Shown in pieces: positions 45,150 to 56,672 of a stretch of 64,000 bases of DNA. The position numbers were made by a program, and so were the translations under genes. The DNA is from Dasyornis broadbenti (taxonomy: Eukaryota; Chordata; Aves; Passeriformes; Dasyornithidae): NCBI GenBank assembly GCA_013397935.1, contig VZRN01001307.1:271972-335971 (forward strand), given 5' to 3'. The notes below the pieces were generated by a model that worked only from the letters and a program-made list of their open reading frames with translations, made no database searches and was not told where the DNA came from. The stretch's first letter is position 1, and the number at the start of each line of letters is the position of its first letter.

Positions 45150-46046
45150 CCATAAAAGAGCTTAATGTCACAAAAGCTTGTTGCATTTGGTGCTGCTGGG
45201 GTTCAGGGATGTCACAGAATTTGGGATTGATCCGCAGCTGGTGCCACCAAACCACTTCCTGTTCACGGATGCGCACAGCCCTGCACGCTCCCGTGTGCCT
45301 GAGTTTGTCTGGAAATGAATTTCCAGATCAAAAGGAGCCTTTTTAAATGACAGAATACAAGTGGGGGTTGGTGGACAATGCAGAAAAGGATGAAAAACGT
45401 GGCAGCCCTGGGGTATTTCTTGCTGTCGAGGGCATCCATAATTCTGGTAAGGTTCTGGGGAGGAGAAAGGAGGAATTTGGTGTTAACTCTAGGGCAGGGA
45501 GTCCCAGATTTGATTCCAGACAGGAAACGTTTAAGGAGAAACGAGAGCTCCACACTCCAGCACACACACAATAAAAGCCTTATCTATTAATCTTCTCCCT
45601 TGATCTCGAGGAGAGAACTAAAATAACATTTGATATTCTTTGCTGATCTCTGGAGGGCAAATCAAAACCCAAATGAAGGGAGCAGCAGCTCCAAAATAGA
45701 CACGTTGAAAAATAAACAGGAGGATCGTTGGTTTGGGGTGGTTTCTGGGAAGGAGGGAGGGGAGAGGTCGCTTTCAAAACTTGGGGGTTTTAATAATTCA
45801 TCTATTAAATATGCTGAGTAACAAAATCTGATCATTTGCTGGGTGGCCTGGATGGCCTTTACATATTTTCCAATGGGATAACAACAGTTTAGAGCCTAAA
45901 TCTGATAGCTGAGTGCCTGATCCTGTTACTCAGCCCCAAAAGCGCCCGGCCTTTCCGTGGCATCGCTTTTCCAGGGAGGCCCAAGCGCTTGGCAAGAGCA
46001 GCCCCAGCTTCTCTCCCACCCCTGTTAGGCAGCAGGTAAAAAATCA

Positions 46047-46145
46047 GTCCCATTTTGAACAGCTGGGGAAACTGGGGCAACAGAAAAGGGAAACAATTTG
46101 TCCATGCTGGCTCAATAATGTGGTTATAAAAGGAATCCGAGACCA
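46047..46145 (+). mobile_element. MIR-like ancient SINE remnant
   Basis: Blocks resembling MIR occur in the correct order over ~100 bp: CCCATTTTGAACAGCTGGGG with AAACTGGGGCAACAG, AAACAATTTGTCCATGCTGG and ATAAAAGGAATCCGAGACCA. They correspond to MIR CCCATTTTACAGATGAGG, AAACTGAGGCACAGAG, AACTTGCCCAAGGTCAC and GCCGGGATTCGAACCCA. Collinearity makes this the strongest of the MIR-like matches here. It is heavily diverged. Confidence 0.55.
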
Positions 46146-47479
46146 CTTTTCCCATCCATCCGCTAGAGCTCCCTCCCTCCCCGAGCGGCTCTGAATAACT
46201 GTGTCACTTTTCCTGCAATTTGCAGAGGCCACACGCTGTTCCTCTCTTCCCCTCGCTCCCCCTGATTGGCATTTCCATCTCCACGACGCGGTGTTTTTCC
46301 ATTCTCCGAGGGAAACGTGGCTCTTAAGGGGCTCCCAGCTCGTTCTTCAACAGTGAAGGGGCTGGAAAGCGCAGGGCAAAGCCCAGCAGGCATGGAGGGA
46401 GCAGGGAGCAGGCACAGCCCCCTGCTTGGACCCAAAGCTACAGGAAATCTGCATTTTCCTCTGTTTGCCCCCTTTTTTCCCCTTTTCCCCACACACCTTG
46501 CAGCGTTACAGCGTGTGATCCCATTCCTGCAATGCTTCTCTCACCACCCCCCCTGACTTCCACCACCTTGTTGATGCAGGGAACCCAATCTCGATGTTTT
46601 CTCCCTGGGTAGAACCCCACGGCTTTGCCTTTTCCTGCCTGGTGCAACCTCACTGGATACAACCCTAAAATAAGAGTTGCCCCAGAGTTTTCCGCCCCTC
46701 CAGTATCCCGGCCCCAAACCTGCTCCCTAACGGGAACACCGTGCACGGCACCAAGGTCATCACCCAAACCGAGCTCTCCCAGCACACACCAACAAAAAAC
46801 TGATCCCACACACCTCTCCCAGAGCCACCTTCCCTTAAGGAAAGGACTGCGTTTTGTTAGCTGCGTCTTTTTTTTTCATTCCCCCTCTTCTCCCTCTTAG
46901 GCCTGAATGGTTTAATGAGCGTCCTTTTGACCTAGGAAACTTAGTTTTAATTTTCATCCCTTTATCCAGAGAACAATGTGTCCTGGGGGCATCTTTGAGC
47001 ACAATGTACACTTTCATCATCAAAACAAATGCTGGAAATACCCATCTGCCACGGTATCAGAGCGTGTTGGCTCACTGAGCCGGACACCGCTTAGGGGACA
47101 AGGGAGGCTTTTACTCTTCTCAAAGTCATGAGTGCTCCCTCTAAGCTCTTTAGCATTAGAGATTCCTGTGGAGATGGGTATTAGCAGCTCCGTTTCTTTT
47201 TTCCCGGGTCAGGAATGATGGGGGATGGCGCCTTCTTTGGAGATTTCTGCTCCTACAGGGGAGAAAAGAAGGGAGGATCCTCCGTCAGTCATCCCGCGGG
47301 TGCCTTGGAGGGTCTCGGGAGAGGCTGCACAGAGGGAGGGAGGGAGCAGCAAGCTGGGGCCAAAGTCAAGGACGCAGCTCTGAGCTGAAGGTCACCCAGG
47401 GTGGGCAAGGATCCAGCAAGGCTCCACCTCAGCTTTCTGTCCCCAGAAGGGAGTGGATGACTCCCTCTGATTTATTTTA

Positions 47480-47676
47480 TCACAGAATCTCAGAAAGGTT
47501 TGGGTTGGAAGGGATCTTAAAGACCGGCTTGTTCCACCCCCTGCCAGGGGCAGGGACACCTCCCATTACATCAGGGTGCTCCAAGCTCCGTCCAACCTGG
47601 CCTTGGACACTTCCAAGGATGGGGCAGCCACAGAATTTCTGGGCACCCTGTGCCAGGGCCTCCCCACCCTCTCAGT
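47480..47676 (-). mobile_element. CR1 LINE fragment, inverted
   Basis: TCACAGAATCTCAGAAAGGT, TTGGGTTGGAAGGGATCTTA, CCAGGGGCAGGGACACCTCC and GGCACCCTGTGCCAGGGCCT. It breaks off at CCACCCTCTCAGTGAC. About 197 bp remain. Confidence 0.93.
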
Positions 47677-49111
47677 GACTGCGCTCCTGGGTCCGGATCT
47701 CCAGCTGATGTGCACCAGCTCCACTCAAAATCCTCCTTTATCCAGACCTCCCCAATTTCCCCACCAGCACCCTGATGTTCAAGACCATTTCACACCACGA
47801 CACTCAGCTTTCTAGGATTTGACCCCATCCCCAAACCCACCCTCCAAAGAGTTTTGCCGGCGACAGTCTCTTTTCTGTTCCAGACTGGAATAATTTGGAA
47901 TAAGTTATAATAATAGTAAACATAGCACAAACAACAACAAATCAAACCTGCTTTGTTACTCCCCAGGCACACACATTTGTCTTCCAAGCGACAAAGTAAT
48001 CACATTTTTGGTTCTAATTTATGACGTGCATTTCAGTCAGTGCCTTGGGGCGTTATCACAAGTCACAGCCCCAGTACGCAACGGGACGAATCCAGGCTCT
48101 TAAATCCTCACCTCCTTTAGCTTCTCCACCTGCCAACAATTCCAGAGACATCTTTCCCCCTGCTTGAGCTGGCTGCAGCAGAGCCCGGGGATGGTATCCC
48201 ACCTGCCCAGGGAAGAGCTGAGCCCCTGGGAGCACCAGCCCTGTGGAAAGGGGCTCCACAAAACCTGCTGAAAGCCGAGCTGGGTTTAATTTCCTAAGGA
48301 ATTTGCATGGAAAAGCCTATTTTTACCTATTAGGTTTTATGTTCTCCCTTCAAACAGCTTCAAAACATAATGTCCATCATTACTGTTTATGGGACACCAA
48401 CACACCCACAGAAAACACTGGAAATGTGGAAAAATACGGAGTTCTTCTCTCTGCCATGGGTTTTTCCCGCCAACCACCAGTCAGCCAGGCAGCAGCTGGA
48501 ACGTGGAGGTGAGGACCAGCTGCAGAGAGGGATGAGCAGCAGGACCCCGGGGGAATTTGGGGCGTGGCTCAGTATTTTTCCGGCTGACTTTGGAAGGATG
48601 GAATGGGAAGGTACGAGGCTCCTGGAGAGGTACAGCTGTACCTGCCCAGCCTCTCCCTCCACACCGAGCAGGCAACAGAGCTTCCAGGAGAGATCTCCAT
48701 GCTCCGGGCACTTCCACAGAGAAGGAAAAGGGTTTTCCCCCTCTTTTGACCACAAACTCTTCTATGCTGCTGGGATTTTCCCATGACAGTCTCAGTTTGT
48801 GCTTAACCCAGCGAAGCACTGCCACATCTGCATCAGGCCAAAATAAGCACCCAGCCTTTGCTGGGCTGGGGAAGGGGAAAGAAATGGGATGGGGGCTGAG
48901 ATTTCCTCCCCCAAGATAACACCAAGAGAAATCTCTGCCGCAAAGCAGAATGATCACATTTCTTGCCAAGGAGCACAAGCCTTTTGGCAGGTCCGGGATG
49001 GATCTCAGGAGCTGACATGTCTCTCTGCCGTCTACAGCTGATGAAGTGTCAAATGAGATGGAACAGAAAGTGAGACCCATCTGGGAAAGCTCCAACAGCC
49101 TGATTGATACC

Positions 49112-49136
49112 GGGAGGAGGAGGAGGAGGAGGAGGG
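49112..49136. repeat. (GGA)n microsatellite
   Basis: Eight GGA units on the plus strand. The pyrimidine-rich counterpart at 49243-49267 makes a potential inverted repeat with a ~105-bp loop. Confidence 0.9.
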
Positions 49137-49242
49137 TGAGATGGCTGGAGCACCACGGGGACCTGCTGCTGGTTGCTCCCACACTCAGCAAGGTGATGCC
49201 GAGGGACATTTCGGAGCTGGCCAGACCCGAACATCTCTGTGA

Positions 49243-49267
49243 CTCCTTCTCCTCCTCCTCCTCTCCC
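49243..49267. repeat. (TCC)n-like microsatellite
   Basis: CTCCTTCTCCTCCTCCTCCT followed by CTCCC is complementary in kind to the GGA run ~105 bp upstream. Confidence 0.85.
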
Positions 49268-50425
49268 GCTGGCCGGAGCGGGGAGGGAGCAGCCTTGGTA
49301 ATTGCCAGAGCAGTCAGCAGTGACAGCACTCATAGTCCTCAACACAAATAGCGATGATCATTAATTACTGTCCTTCTTCATTAGTGTGAGAGGGGGTCCC
49401 TGGGCAGGCTCCTCTGGAGCTGACAGGTGGCTCAGGGGTGAGTGGGCCCAGCGCTTTGCAGGAGAGCTGGTTTTAAAAACTCGCATTAACATTGGGTTTT
49501 CAGCAGGGCAAGAACAGCGGGAGGAGGGAAATCCTTGACTCTCATCACTGGCTCATGCTGACTCCCCAGATCACTGCGCAGTCCCTGGGCCAAGGGCTGC
49601 AGTGGAAACAGGAGGGATGGAGATGTGCTGGAAGAGCAGGAATGCACCCGAGGGGCACTGGGGGCTGAAATGAAGCTACAACCCCCCAGGACATGGGAGG
49701 GTTGGTAAAGGGGAGAGGACACATCCCCTGACCTTGCCCACAGCATCTGCATCCCGTACAGGGATTAGTACAAGTAAGGAATTTCCAGCCTGACCCTTGA
49801 ACAGTCACAGTTCCCTCCGACCCAACAGAGCATGAGCCGCTCCAGAGCAGAGGGTGACCTTCAAGACATGGGGATGTCTTTTCCTAAAGGACTTTATGGA
49901 ATTTGGTCCTGAATTAACAGAAATCCCCTTACAGCCTAAGGAGAGACCTCTGGTCTGGGGGCCCAGAGAGGCAGGGAGTGAGGCAAGGCACAAGAACCAC
50001 CACTCGACCAAAAGCTCGCAGAAAGCCAGACACACACAGCCATGGGGTGCAGTGTTCCACGATACCCCTTAACAGGATCAGCAAAACAGGGCCAGCATAT
50101 AAAATACAGCTGCTTTGGAGATCACAAAAACTGCTTTAATCTGCAGTGGCTCCTCACCTCTAGGGGCCTGTGAACTGGTACACTCTATCTGCTTATTTAG
50201 CTGATCCTGTTACAAAGGTATCGGAATAAAGCAGAGAGGGAAAAAGAAAGAGAATTCTTCATCGTGTGAACCGAGCCAGAGGAAACTTTCCCTCCAGCAA
50301 GACTCTGGCAAAAATCCCAGGCCCACTCCACTGGTGCTTTGAAATACACACACGAAGATCTGCTGGTGCTAAAGAGCATTTCCCATTGCCCCAGGGCTCG
50401 CTGCCCACAGAAAAGTCCTGGAGGT

Positions 50426-50463
50426 GCTCCTTGGAGGAGCGGGGGCTCCTTGGAGGAGCGGGG
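50426..50463. repeat. 19-bp tandem duplication with internal dyad
   Basis: GCTCCTTGGAGGAGCGGGG occurs twice at a 19-bp period. Each unit holds a GCTCC...GGAGC hairpin. It is a small, perfect, recent-looking duplication. Confidence 0.9.
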
Positions 50464-52880
50464 ATGATAAATATGAGACAGACAAGGAAAAGTTGGGAGA
50501 TAATGGAAGAGGGAAAGCAGGAGCATCCTGACCGCAGGGGAGCCTCCACAGGTGAGTGCCTTGGAAGGAATAAAGCACCATGGATTTTGTATCCAACCCA
50601 GAAAGGAAGCTCCCCTATCCCCATCCCTGTGTCAGAGCTGGAGCGCAGAGCCCGAGGGCAGTGGCAGGAGGATTTTGTCACGTAGCAGCATCAGGAGGTG
50701 GCTGGGAGAGCTGGGAATGGGGATCCACGCGGGGAGGGATGCTCAGCACAAGCCCCTGCCTGACAGAGACATCACTGCGCATGGAGAGAGGCAGGAGCTG
50801 CCTCACACAGAGCTAAAACCAGGAGGAAAAGCCACAAATAAAGGCAAAATACAAAGGCAAGATATAAAACCAGGTTTTGCCTGCCTTGAATAAGTTATCT
50901 GGCTCCAGTGGGAGGCAAATCCCTGCTCTGTAAGGGTGGGTCTGCTGCCCACCAGGTTTGCTCCAGTGTTGCCTTTTCGGCTGGTAAAAATATGAGACAG
51001 ACACAGCAGTAAAGTGAAAAAGGGGATTTTACCTCGGTTTTAGTGGGATCCTGGGGGCACAGCTCGTCACAGGTGGAAACACGGCGAAAAGCACCCGAGC
51101 ACCCCACGCGCTTGAGCACACCGAGCACCGAGAAGAGATGGTCACAAAATGTATAAAATGCATAAAAGGGTAAAAAAAATGGTTTAAAAAGGTATAAAAA
51201 GAAAAGACAAAAACCATCAGGTATCACCAGCTGCTGTCACCCAGCTCCTACCAACCTGCTGCTGTTGACTCTTTCGTTCAGGACCCGTGGTTTGGTCAGG
51301 TTTACACATCAAAGGCAATACAGCAAAGAGCTGGGTGAGGTGTGAGAGGCACAGCAAGGTCACGGGGCTGCCAGAGCCCCAGGCAGCCCACGCAGCCCTG
51401 GGATTATTCCATGGGAAAACAGAGCCATTGCTTCAGCATCTCCTGCTGCCCTGCAAAGAGCCCAGCAGCAAACTTCAGAGGAGAGAAAACAAAAGGCAGA
51501 TCCCAATGGGTACATACAGGGTTCCCTAATTTTGTGTGGAGAGATGGGATCTGCAGGCCCAGCAAAATGTGAAGGGATGATAAAAGTCCATTCTGCATAA
51601 CTCATCGCTGTGGAATAACTCCTGGAAGAGGAGAGGGCCTTAACCCCTTGGACACATTGCACAACACCCAAACATGGCTTCAAGCTCTCCAGATCACCCT
51701 GACAAAATGCTCTTGCTTTGCACTGAGACACAGGAGCCTCAGCCCCAGCTCCCATACCGGTGTCAGCAGCTCATGCTGCTCACGGGTGATATTTCAGCTG
51801 ATCACACCCCTGGGACACTTTGGAGAAGCAGAGGGACCCACCCTGAAACCATCAGCACACCAGCAAATAATCCTCATCTTGTTTGAATCCTTTAAATCAG
51901 TAAATCTGCCTCAAGGAGGTTAATGGCAATATTTTGGGGACAACTGAGATTCTGAGGCGCAGCTTGTTCAGTATGATCCTAAATCCCTGAAAGAGAGCCA
52001 GAACTGGCCCTTAAATGTAACTGTGCTATTCATCCAAGGAGACACAGTGCAGAACACCCAGCCTGGCCAAGGAGTGACCAGGACTGCTCCTGCCTGGTGC
52101 TGTCCCCATTCCTGGGCCAGGATAGTGGGAGCCGCTGCTGCCGCCGGCGCTCAGAGCCAGTTCAGCCCCAGTTGGATTCTTCCCCCAGATCGGAATAAAA
52201 CAGAAAAGTCTGCAGCCCTGGCACTCACCACACACCACGTGGGAGCCGGGGACGGCAGCGCCGCTGCCTCCAGCCCTGACCTTTATTTTCCATTAATGGA
52301 CCCGGGTGAGTGTCGGCTGTGTTTGAAGCTGCATAAAATGAACTGAAAATAAGAGGGATAAACAGCAGCAGTTAAGGCTCTTTCCCCACTCCCACACTCT
52401 CCCCCCCCCTCCTTTATTTTTTCCCCAGAGCAACGCTGAACCAACTGCAGCAAAGTTATTGACACACAGCGAGGTGCTCGCAGGCACAGCTGACTTGTTG
52501 GGAACCAGCTCCCTGCCCGCTGGATAAGCAGGGAAGACAAACCCGGAGGAAAACAGCTCCGTTGGGGGAGCTCTGCCAGTCCCCAGATGTCGGAAAGCAT
52601 CTGGCTCAAGTGTGAGCAGGACAGAGCCAGCCCAGCCCCCTCCGGAGAAAAATGGAATGAAAAATAAGAGAGCATCGCTCCGGCTGGAAAGGGAAGCCAA
52701 GGAATGGGAAAGCGATGCTGGGAGTTGATAAACTTTATGCTGACATTCCAAGCCCTGAGCAGGTGTCATCCAGCCATGGATGCAATTTTCCACCCTGATT
52801 GAGTGATTTCACCCCCCTACTCTTGTAAGGGACTGAGCATCACCTTTGTGGTGAAGCCCATAAAGAAAAGAGGATCCTCT

Positions 52881-53109
52881 TTAGGAAGAAATTCTTCCCT
52901 GGGAAGGTGGTGAGGCCCTGGCACAGACTGCCCAGACAAGCTGTGGATGCCTTGAACACTTCCAAGGATCCCTGGAAGTGTCCAAGGCCAGGCTGGAAGG
53001 GGCTTGGAGCACCCTGGGATAATGGAAGATGTCGCTGCCCATGGCAGGGGGTGGAACTGGATGAGCTTTAGGGTTCCTCACAACCCAAACCATTCCATCA
53101 TTCCGTGAT
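52881..53109 (+). mobile_element. CR1 LINE fragment, ~230 bp
   Basis: TTAGGAAGAAATTCTTCCCT, GGTGGTGAGGCCCTGGCACA and GCTGTGGATGCCTTGAACAC then a near-duplicate CTTCCAAGGATCCCTGGAAG. It ends CAACCCAAACCATTCCATCA with TTCCGTGAT. A short internal expansion sits at the GGAAGTGTCC block. Confidence 0.93.
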
Positions 53110-53759
53110 GATTCTCACCTACGGTGCTGATAAGCCCCACACCAACAGGAGCTGGATGGCTCCAGTGGGAAACGACACGACCAGAACTGTCATTTGGGCT
53201 TTTCCACCCCCAGATTGACATCGGAGGGAAAGAAGCCAGCCCAAAACTTTTAAAAACATTAACCTTCGCTGATATTTGCAGAGCAAACAGGGAACTCGCA
53301 CAAATTAAATGGCAATGTGTTGCTTCCTTCTGCTATTCCAGATTTAGGAATGCAGGTTTAGGATTCCAGTGCATGCTGTGCTAGACTGCTAACCCTTTAA
53401 TTCTTTAAATCCAAGCTCATCTCTCAGCCAGGCCTTTAATTTAAATTTAGCTGGATAGCTGCCCCATGTTTAATAAATAACTATTGACTATTTGAAGAGC
53501 ACCTGGGCTGAGGTTTCCCACCTCAGGCTGGGTGCACACGTACAAACACACAGTGCCTATTACCGCCTTATTAAACCCTAGTCCTAAGCAAGAGCTTAAC
53601 AGCCACTTGCTATTTAATTAGCCAGGGAGTTCAGGGCTTATTGGGGAAAAAAATTAAATACCAGCATGACTGTAGTTCTGACAGCCCTGGGAAACAGTTC
53701 CTCCTTTCCCTTTGCTGTCCATGGAGGAAATGGCTATCCATGGGCAGCATTGAGGAGGG
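53110..53759. other. Spacer between oppositely oriented CR1 copies
   Basis: AT-rich after 53390 (CTTTAATTTAAATTTAGCTG, TTTAATAAATAACTATTGAC). No gene. Low repeat content and AT words make 53370-53640 another possible non-coding element, without further support. Confidence 0.4.
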
Positions 53760-53945
53760 ATCACAGAATCCCAAACTGCTCTGGGTTGGAAGAAACCTTA
53801 AAGCTCATTTCATTCCACCCCCTGCCATGGGCAGAAACACCCCCCTCTACCCCAGGTTGCACTGAGCCCTGTCCAACCTGGCCTTGGACACTTCCAGGGA
53901 TGGGGGGTCCACAACCCCTCTGGGTGATCTGTTCCAGCATCCCAG
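53760..53945 (-). mobile_element. CR1 LINE fragment, inverted
   Basis: ATCACAGAATCCCAAACTGC, TCTGGGTTGGAAGAAACCTT, CCATGGGCAGAAACACCCCC and GCCCTGTCCAACCTGGCCTT. The right end fades after CTGGGTGATCTGTTCC. Confidence 0.92.
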
Positions 53946-54520
53946 AGATGTGGGGAGGGTGGGACAGTAGGAATCACTGTTCCCTTTGATCCAGCACGGT
54001 GGAGGCTGAAAAAGCCCTAGGCCACCACCCACGGGGCCACCACTATGGCCAAACCAAGGGGTCCCCAAACCCTGATCACCCTCAAAAGCAGCCACTGAGC
54101 CCCCATCTTTACGAAAATCCAGCCCAGAGCCGCCGTCTCAGTGTCTCACCGGGACCACTCCTAAATCCCCCCAGGAGGTGTGATTCCCCTTCACACTTCG
54201 CAGCAGGTGTGATTCCCCTTCCCCCAGGGCTCAGCATTCCCATAACTCACACTGCAGGCCAGATATTTAAAGGCGAGCTTCCATCAGGATCCAGGAGGAT
54301 TTATCTGCGTGGGCTCCCGTTAAGGCTAATAAGACGAAGGCAATCAGCCTCATACATTCCACTCCGGCCAGTATAAATTCCTTCACTTCATTAGATGTCT
54401 GCTGGAGTCATAGAAAGGAATGAGCAGGGATGGGGGAATGAAAAAGAAGGGGAAGAATAGAAAGATAAAACACTCCCAGGCCTCTTCTAGCTTTGCTTTT
54501 GTTGGGAGGGTGGTTGGGAT
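53946..54520. other. Single-copy spacer
   Basis: No gene. Contains a short duplication of AGGTGTGATTCCCCTTC (54176 and 54205, period 29). Purine-rich sequence follows near 54410-54475. Confidence 0.45.
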
Positions 54521-54802
54521 TAGAATTTTAGAATCCCAGACTGGTTTGGATTAGAAAGAACCTTAAAGCTCATCCTGTTCCGCCCCCTGCCGTGGGCAGG
54601 GACACCTTCCACAGTCCCAGGTTGCTCCCAGCCCTGTCCAACCTGGCCTGAAACATTTCCAGGGATCCAGGGGCAGCCACAGCTTCTCTGGGCACCCTGG
54701 GCCAGGGCCTCCCCACCCTCACGGGGAACAATTCCCTCCCAATATCCCACCTAACCCCACGCTCTGTCAATTTAAAACCATTTTCCCTTGTCCTGTCACT
54801 GT
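54521..54802 (-). mobile_element. CR1 LINE fragment, ~280 bp, inverted
   Basis: TAGAATTTTAGAATCCCAGA, GCTCATCCTGTTCCGCCCCC, GGGCAGGGACACCTTCCACA, CTCCCAATATCCCACCTAAC and TTTTCCCTTGTCCTGTCACT. It is well preserved, with the 3' terminus on the left. Confidence 0.94.
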
Positions 54803-56530
54803 CTGGATTTGTGAATTCAGCAAACACCAGCCGGGAGGGCTCAAGGCAGCCTGTTCCACCCTCTGGCAGCATTCCGCTCTCCCAGTGGACACACATTCCT
54901 GGGTGGATCAGGGGTTATTTTGGCCATTTCTTTGCAGGATTTCTCGCTGCTCATTTGCTCCATCCCAGCGGATGTTGCCATCTGCCAGCACGTCACCCGA
55001 CAGGAGATTTTGTCTGCGCCACGGTCGGCGTCACTGTGAAGGTGACACTTTCCAGGGGGCTGGCTGTGGTTTGTATCCGCTTTCAATTTATTCACAGAGC
55101 AACTTTAAAAAAAAAAAAAAAAAATTCAAACGCAACTAGAAGAGACTTTGTAAAAACAGTCATTACAAAACTCGAGGCTTTCAGATGTTGTTATTGTTCC
55201 AGTGAGCCCCAGAGATAACGGCTGAAATCAGGGCCCTGCTGTGCACTTCACAAACAGGCAAAAACCGTGCCTGCCTTCAGGAAAGGGCTGTGTTTGCTCT
55301 GCGTTGCAGCAGACAGAGGAGATTCGGTGCTAAGCCAAGCACCAGATGTCTTATCGGGCACTCACACCGAGAGATGTTAACTCTGAAACCTACTGAGAGC
55401 GAGCTCAAAGTCATCGTGGGGTTTGAGTCAATTCGCTCTGGTTGTGCCTCCCTCAGCCTTCTGCTTCCTCTCCAGGTAACGGTCCCTTAGCATCCCAAAA
55501 CCAACACAAAAAGGGTGATCAGAGAGCATCAGCCCCATAAATTAACCCACACAGAGCTGAGTAGGACACAGTCAGCATGGTCCAACATCCTCTGCATCAT
55601 CAGCTTCTCCAACTCCTCTTCCTCCCTCACTGGCCGGACACGGGGTCTGGACAATCGTCGCAAAGCTCCAGCGCCGTTGAGCCAAGTCACCGCTTTCCTG
55701 ACGTGACATTTGTTATCCCTAATTACCAACTTGGCTTCATTTTAAAGTCATTTGCACTGATTACTCTGACTGCTGCCTTGGGTAGTCAATGACTTAGATT
55801 AACTAATCACAGCACGCAGGAAAATATTTTAAATATATGTATATTCACCTAAATTCCTTTAATGTCCTGCTTTGCGGCATCTTGGCTTAAACTGATGCCC
55901 ACTTGTTCCTCTAATCTGACACGAGCTCAAAGAGCCTCGTGGCATCAATCCGCTCAATTCCCTTCAGAAATGTGTAAGCCCTCAAAGAAGCCCCTTCTTA
56001 ATCCCCTTTTTGCCAGTGATTACAGAGCTGGTGTCTCTAACGCAGCCTGGATCACAGTCCCCATGTCCCCACCGAGTTGCCTTTTGTTCGCTTGGCTGCG
56101 CGGTGTCGCTCCTGCGGCGCCGCCAAGCCCGCGGTCACCTCCCCTGGCGTGGTCTGGGACAGGGCCTTAATGCATTTACAAGCTGCTCAGCCTTCGGGGT
56201 AGTTTGGATCCATGTATTCAAGAGTTTCAGGAAAAGCAGCAGACAAGAAAGTTGTAAGTTAACCCCAAAAAAAGGGAAGTTGAAATTCTGAATGCGACTC
56301 CTGATTGTGGCAAACCCACAGCAGGAAATGAATGCCCTGGATAAGAACTGCTTTGAAAAAGAAGCTCAGCACCTCTCCCATCCCTCACTGCACCCACTCT
56401 TATCTTATCCCTCCTAAAATCAGGTTGCCGTGCAGACACCCCACTTCTTGCTCCGGATGTGATGTCAGCTCTCCTGAGCTCACTCTGGAAAGTCATGGAC
56501 GCCTCTGACTCCAGGGCTTGCCTTAAGACT
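54803..56530. other. Single-copy DNA, no gene seen
   Basis: Contains an 18-A run at 55107-55124. A small CpG cluster lies at 56070-56150 (GGCTGCGCGGTGTCGCTCCT, GCGGCGCCGCCAAGCCCGCG). Frames of 135 codons or fewer have no recognised domain. Confidence 0.45.
55107..55124. repeat. Poly(A) run
   Basis: Eighteen uninterrupted A bases in otherwise mixed sequence. There is no upstream gene-like match that would make it a retrocopy tail. Confidence 0.9.
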
Positions 56531-56672
56531 CATCACAGAATTACAGAACCATGGAATGCTTTGGGTTGGAAGGGACCTTAAAGACCCATCTTGTCCCAGC
56601 CTTCTGCCATGAGCAGGGACAACTTCCCCTAGACCAGGTTGCTCAGAGCTTCATCCAGCCTGGACTTCTCCC
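56531..56672 (-). mobile_element. CR1 LINE fragment, inverted, ~140 bp
   Basis: CATCACAGAATTACAGAACC, ATGGAATGCTTTGGGTTGG, AAGGGACCTTAAAGACCCAT and GACCAGGTTGCTCAGAGCTT with CATCCAGCCTGGA. The CTAGACCAGGTTGCTC form is closer to older CR1 subfamilies than the CTGTCCCAGG form seen elsewhere here. Confidence 0.92.

Larger units (their letters stand above)
44596..47479. other. Single-copy DNA with poly(A)/N tract and MIR-like remnant
   Basis: Includes the homopolymer at 44704-44789, a TA/T microsatellite at 45120-45149 and a MIR-like relic at 46047-46145. A 10-T run sits near 46868. Frames of 123 codons or fewer carry no recognised domain. Confidence 0.45.
47677..52880. other. Longest CR1-free tract (5.2 kb), no gene seen
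   Basis: This region contains the 282-codon minus frame 48481-49329, the longest outside the repeats. It has leucine- and glutamate-rich runs caused by GGA/CTC triplets and no known domain. Competing frames are open on both strands. There is a GGA/TCC inverted pair at 49112-49267, a 19-bp duplication at 50426-50463 and a 9-C run near 52403. I see no convincing exon. Confidence 0.4.

Noticed and set aside
48481..49329. 282-codon minus-strand open frame
   Set aside because: Leucine and glutamate runs come from GGA/TCC triplets. No domain, no credible splice structure, and other frames are open on both strands over the same DNA.
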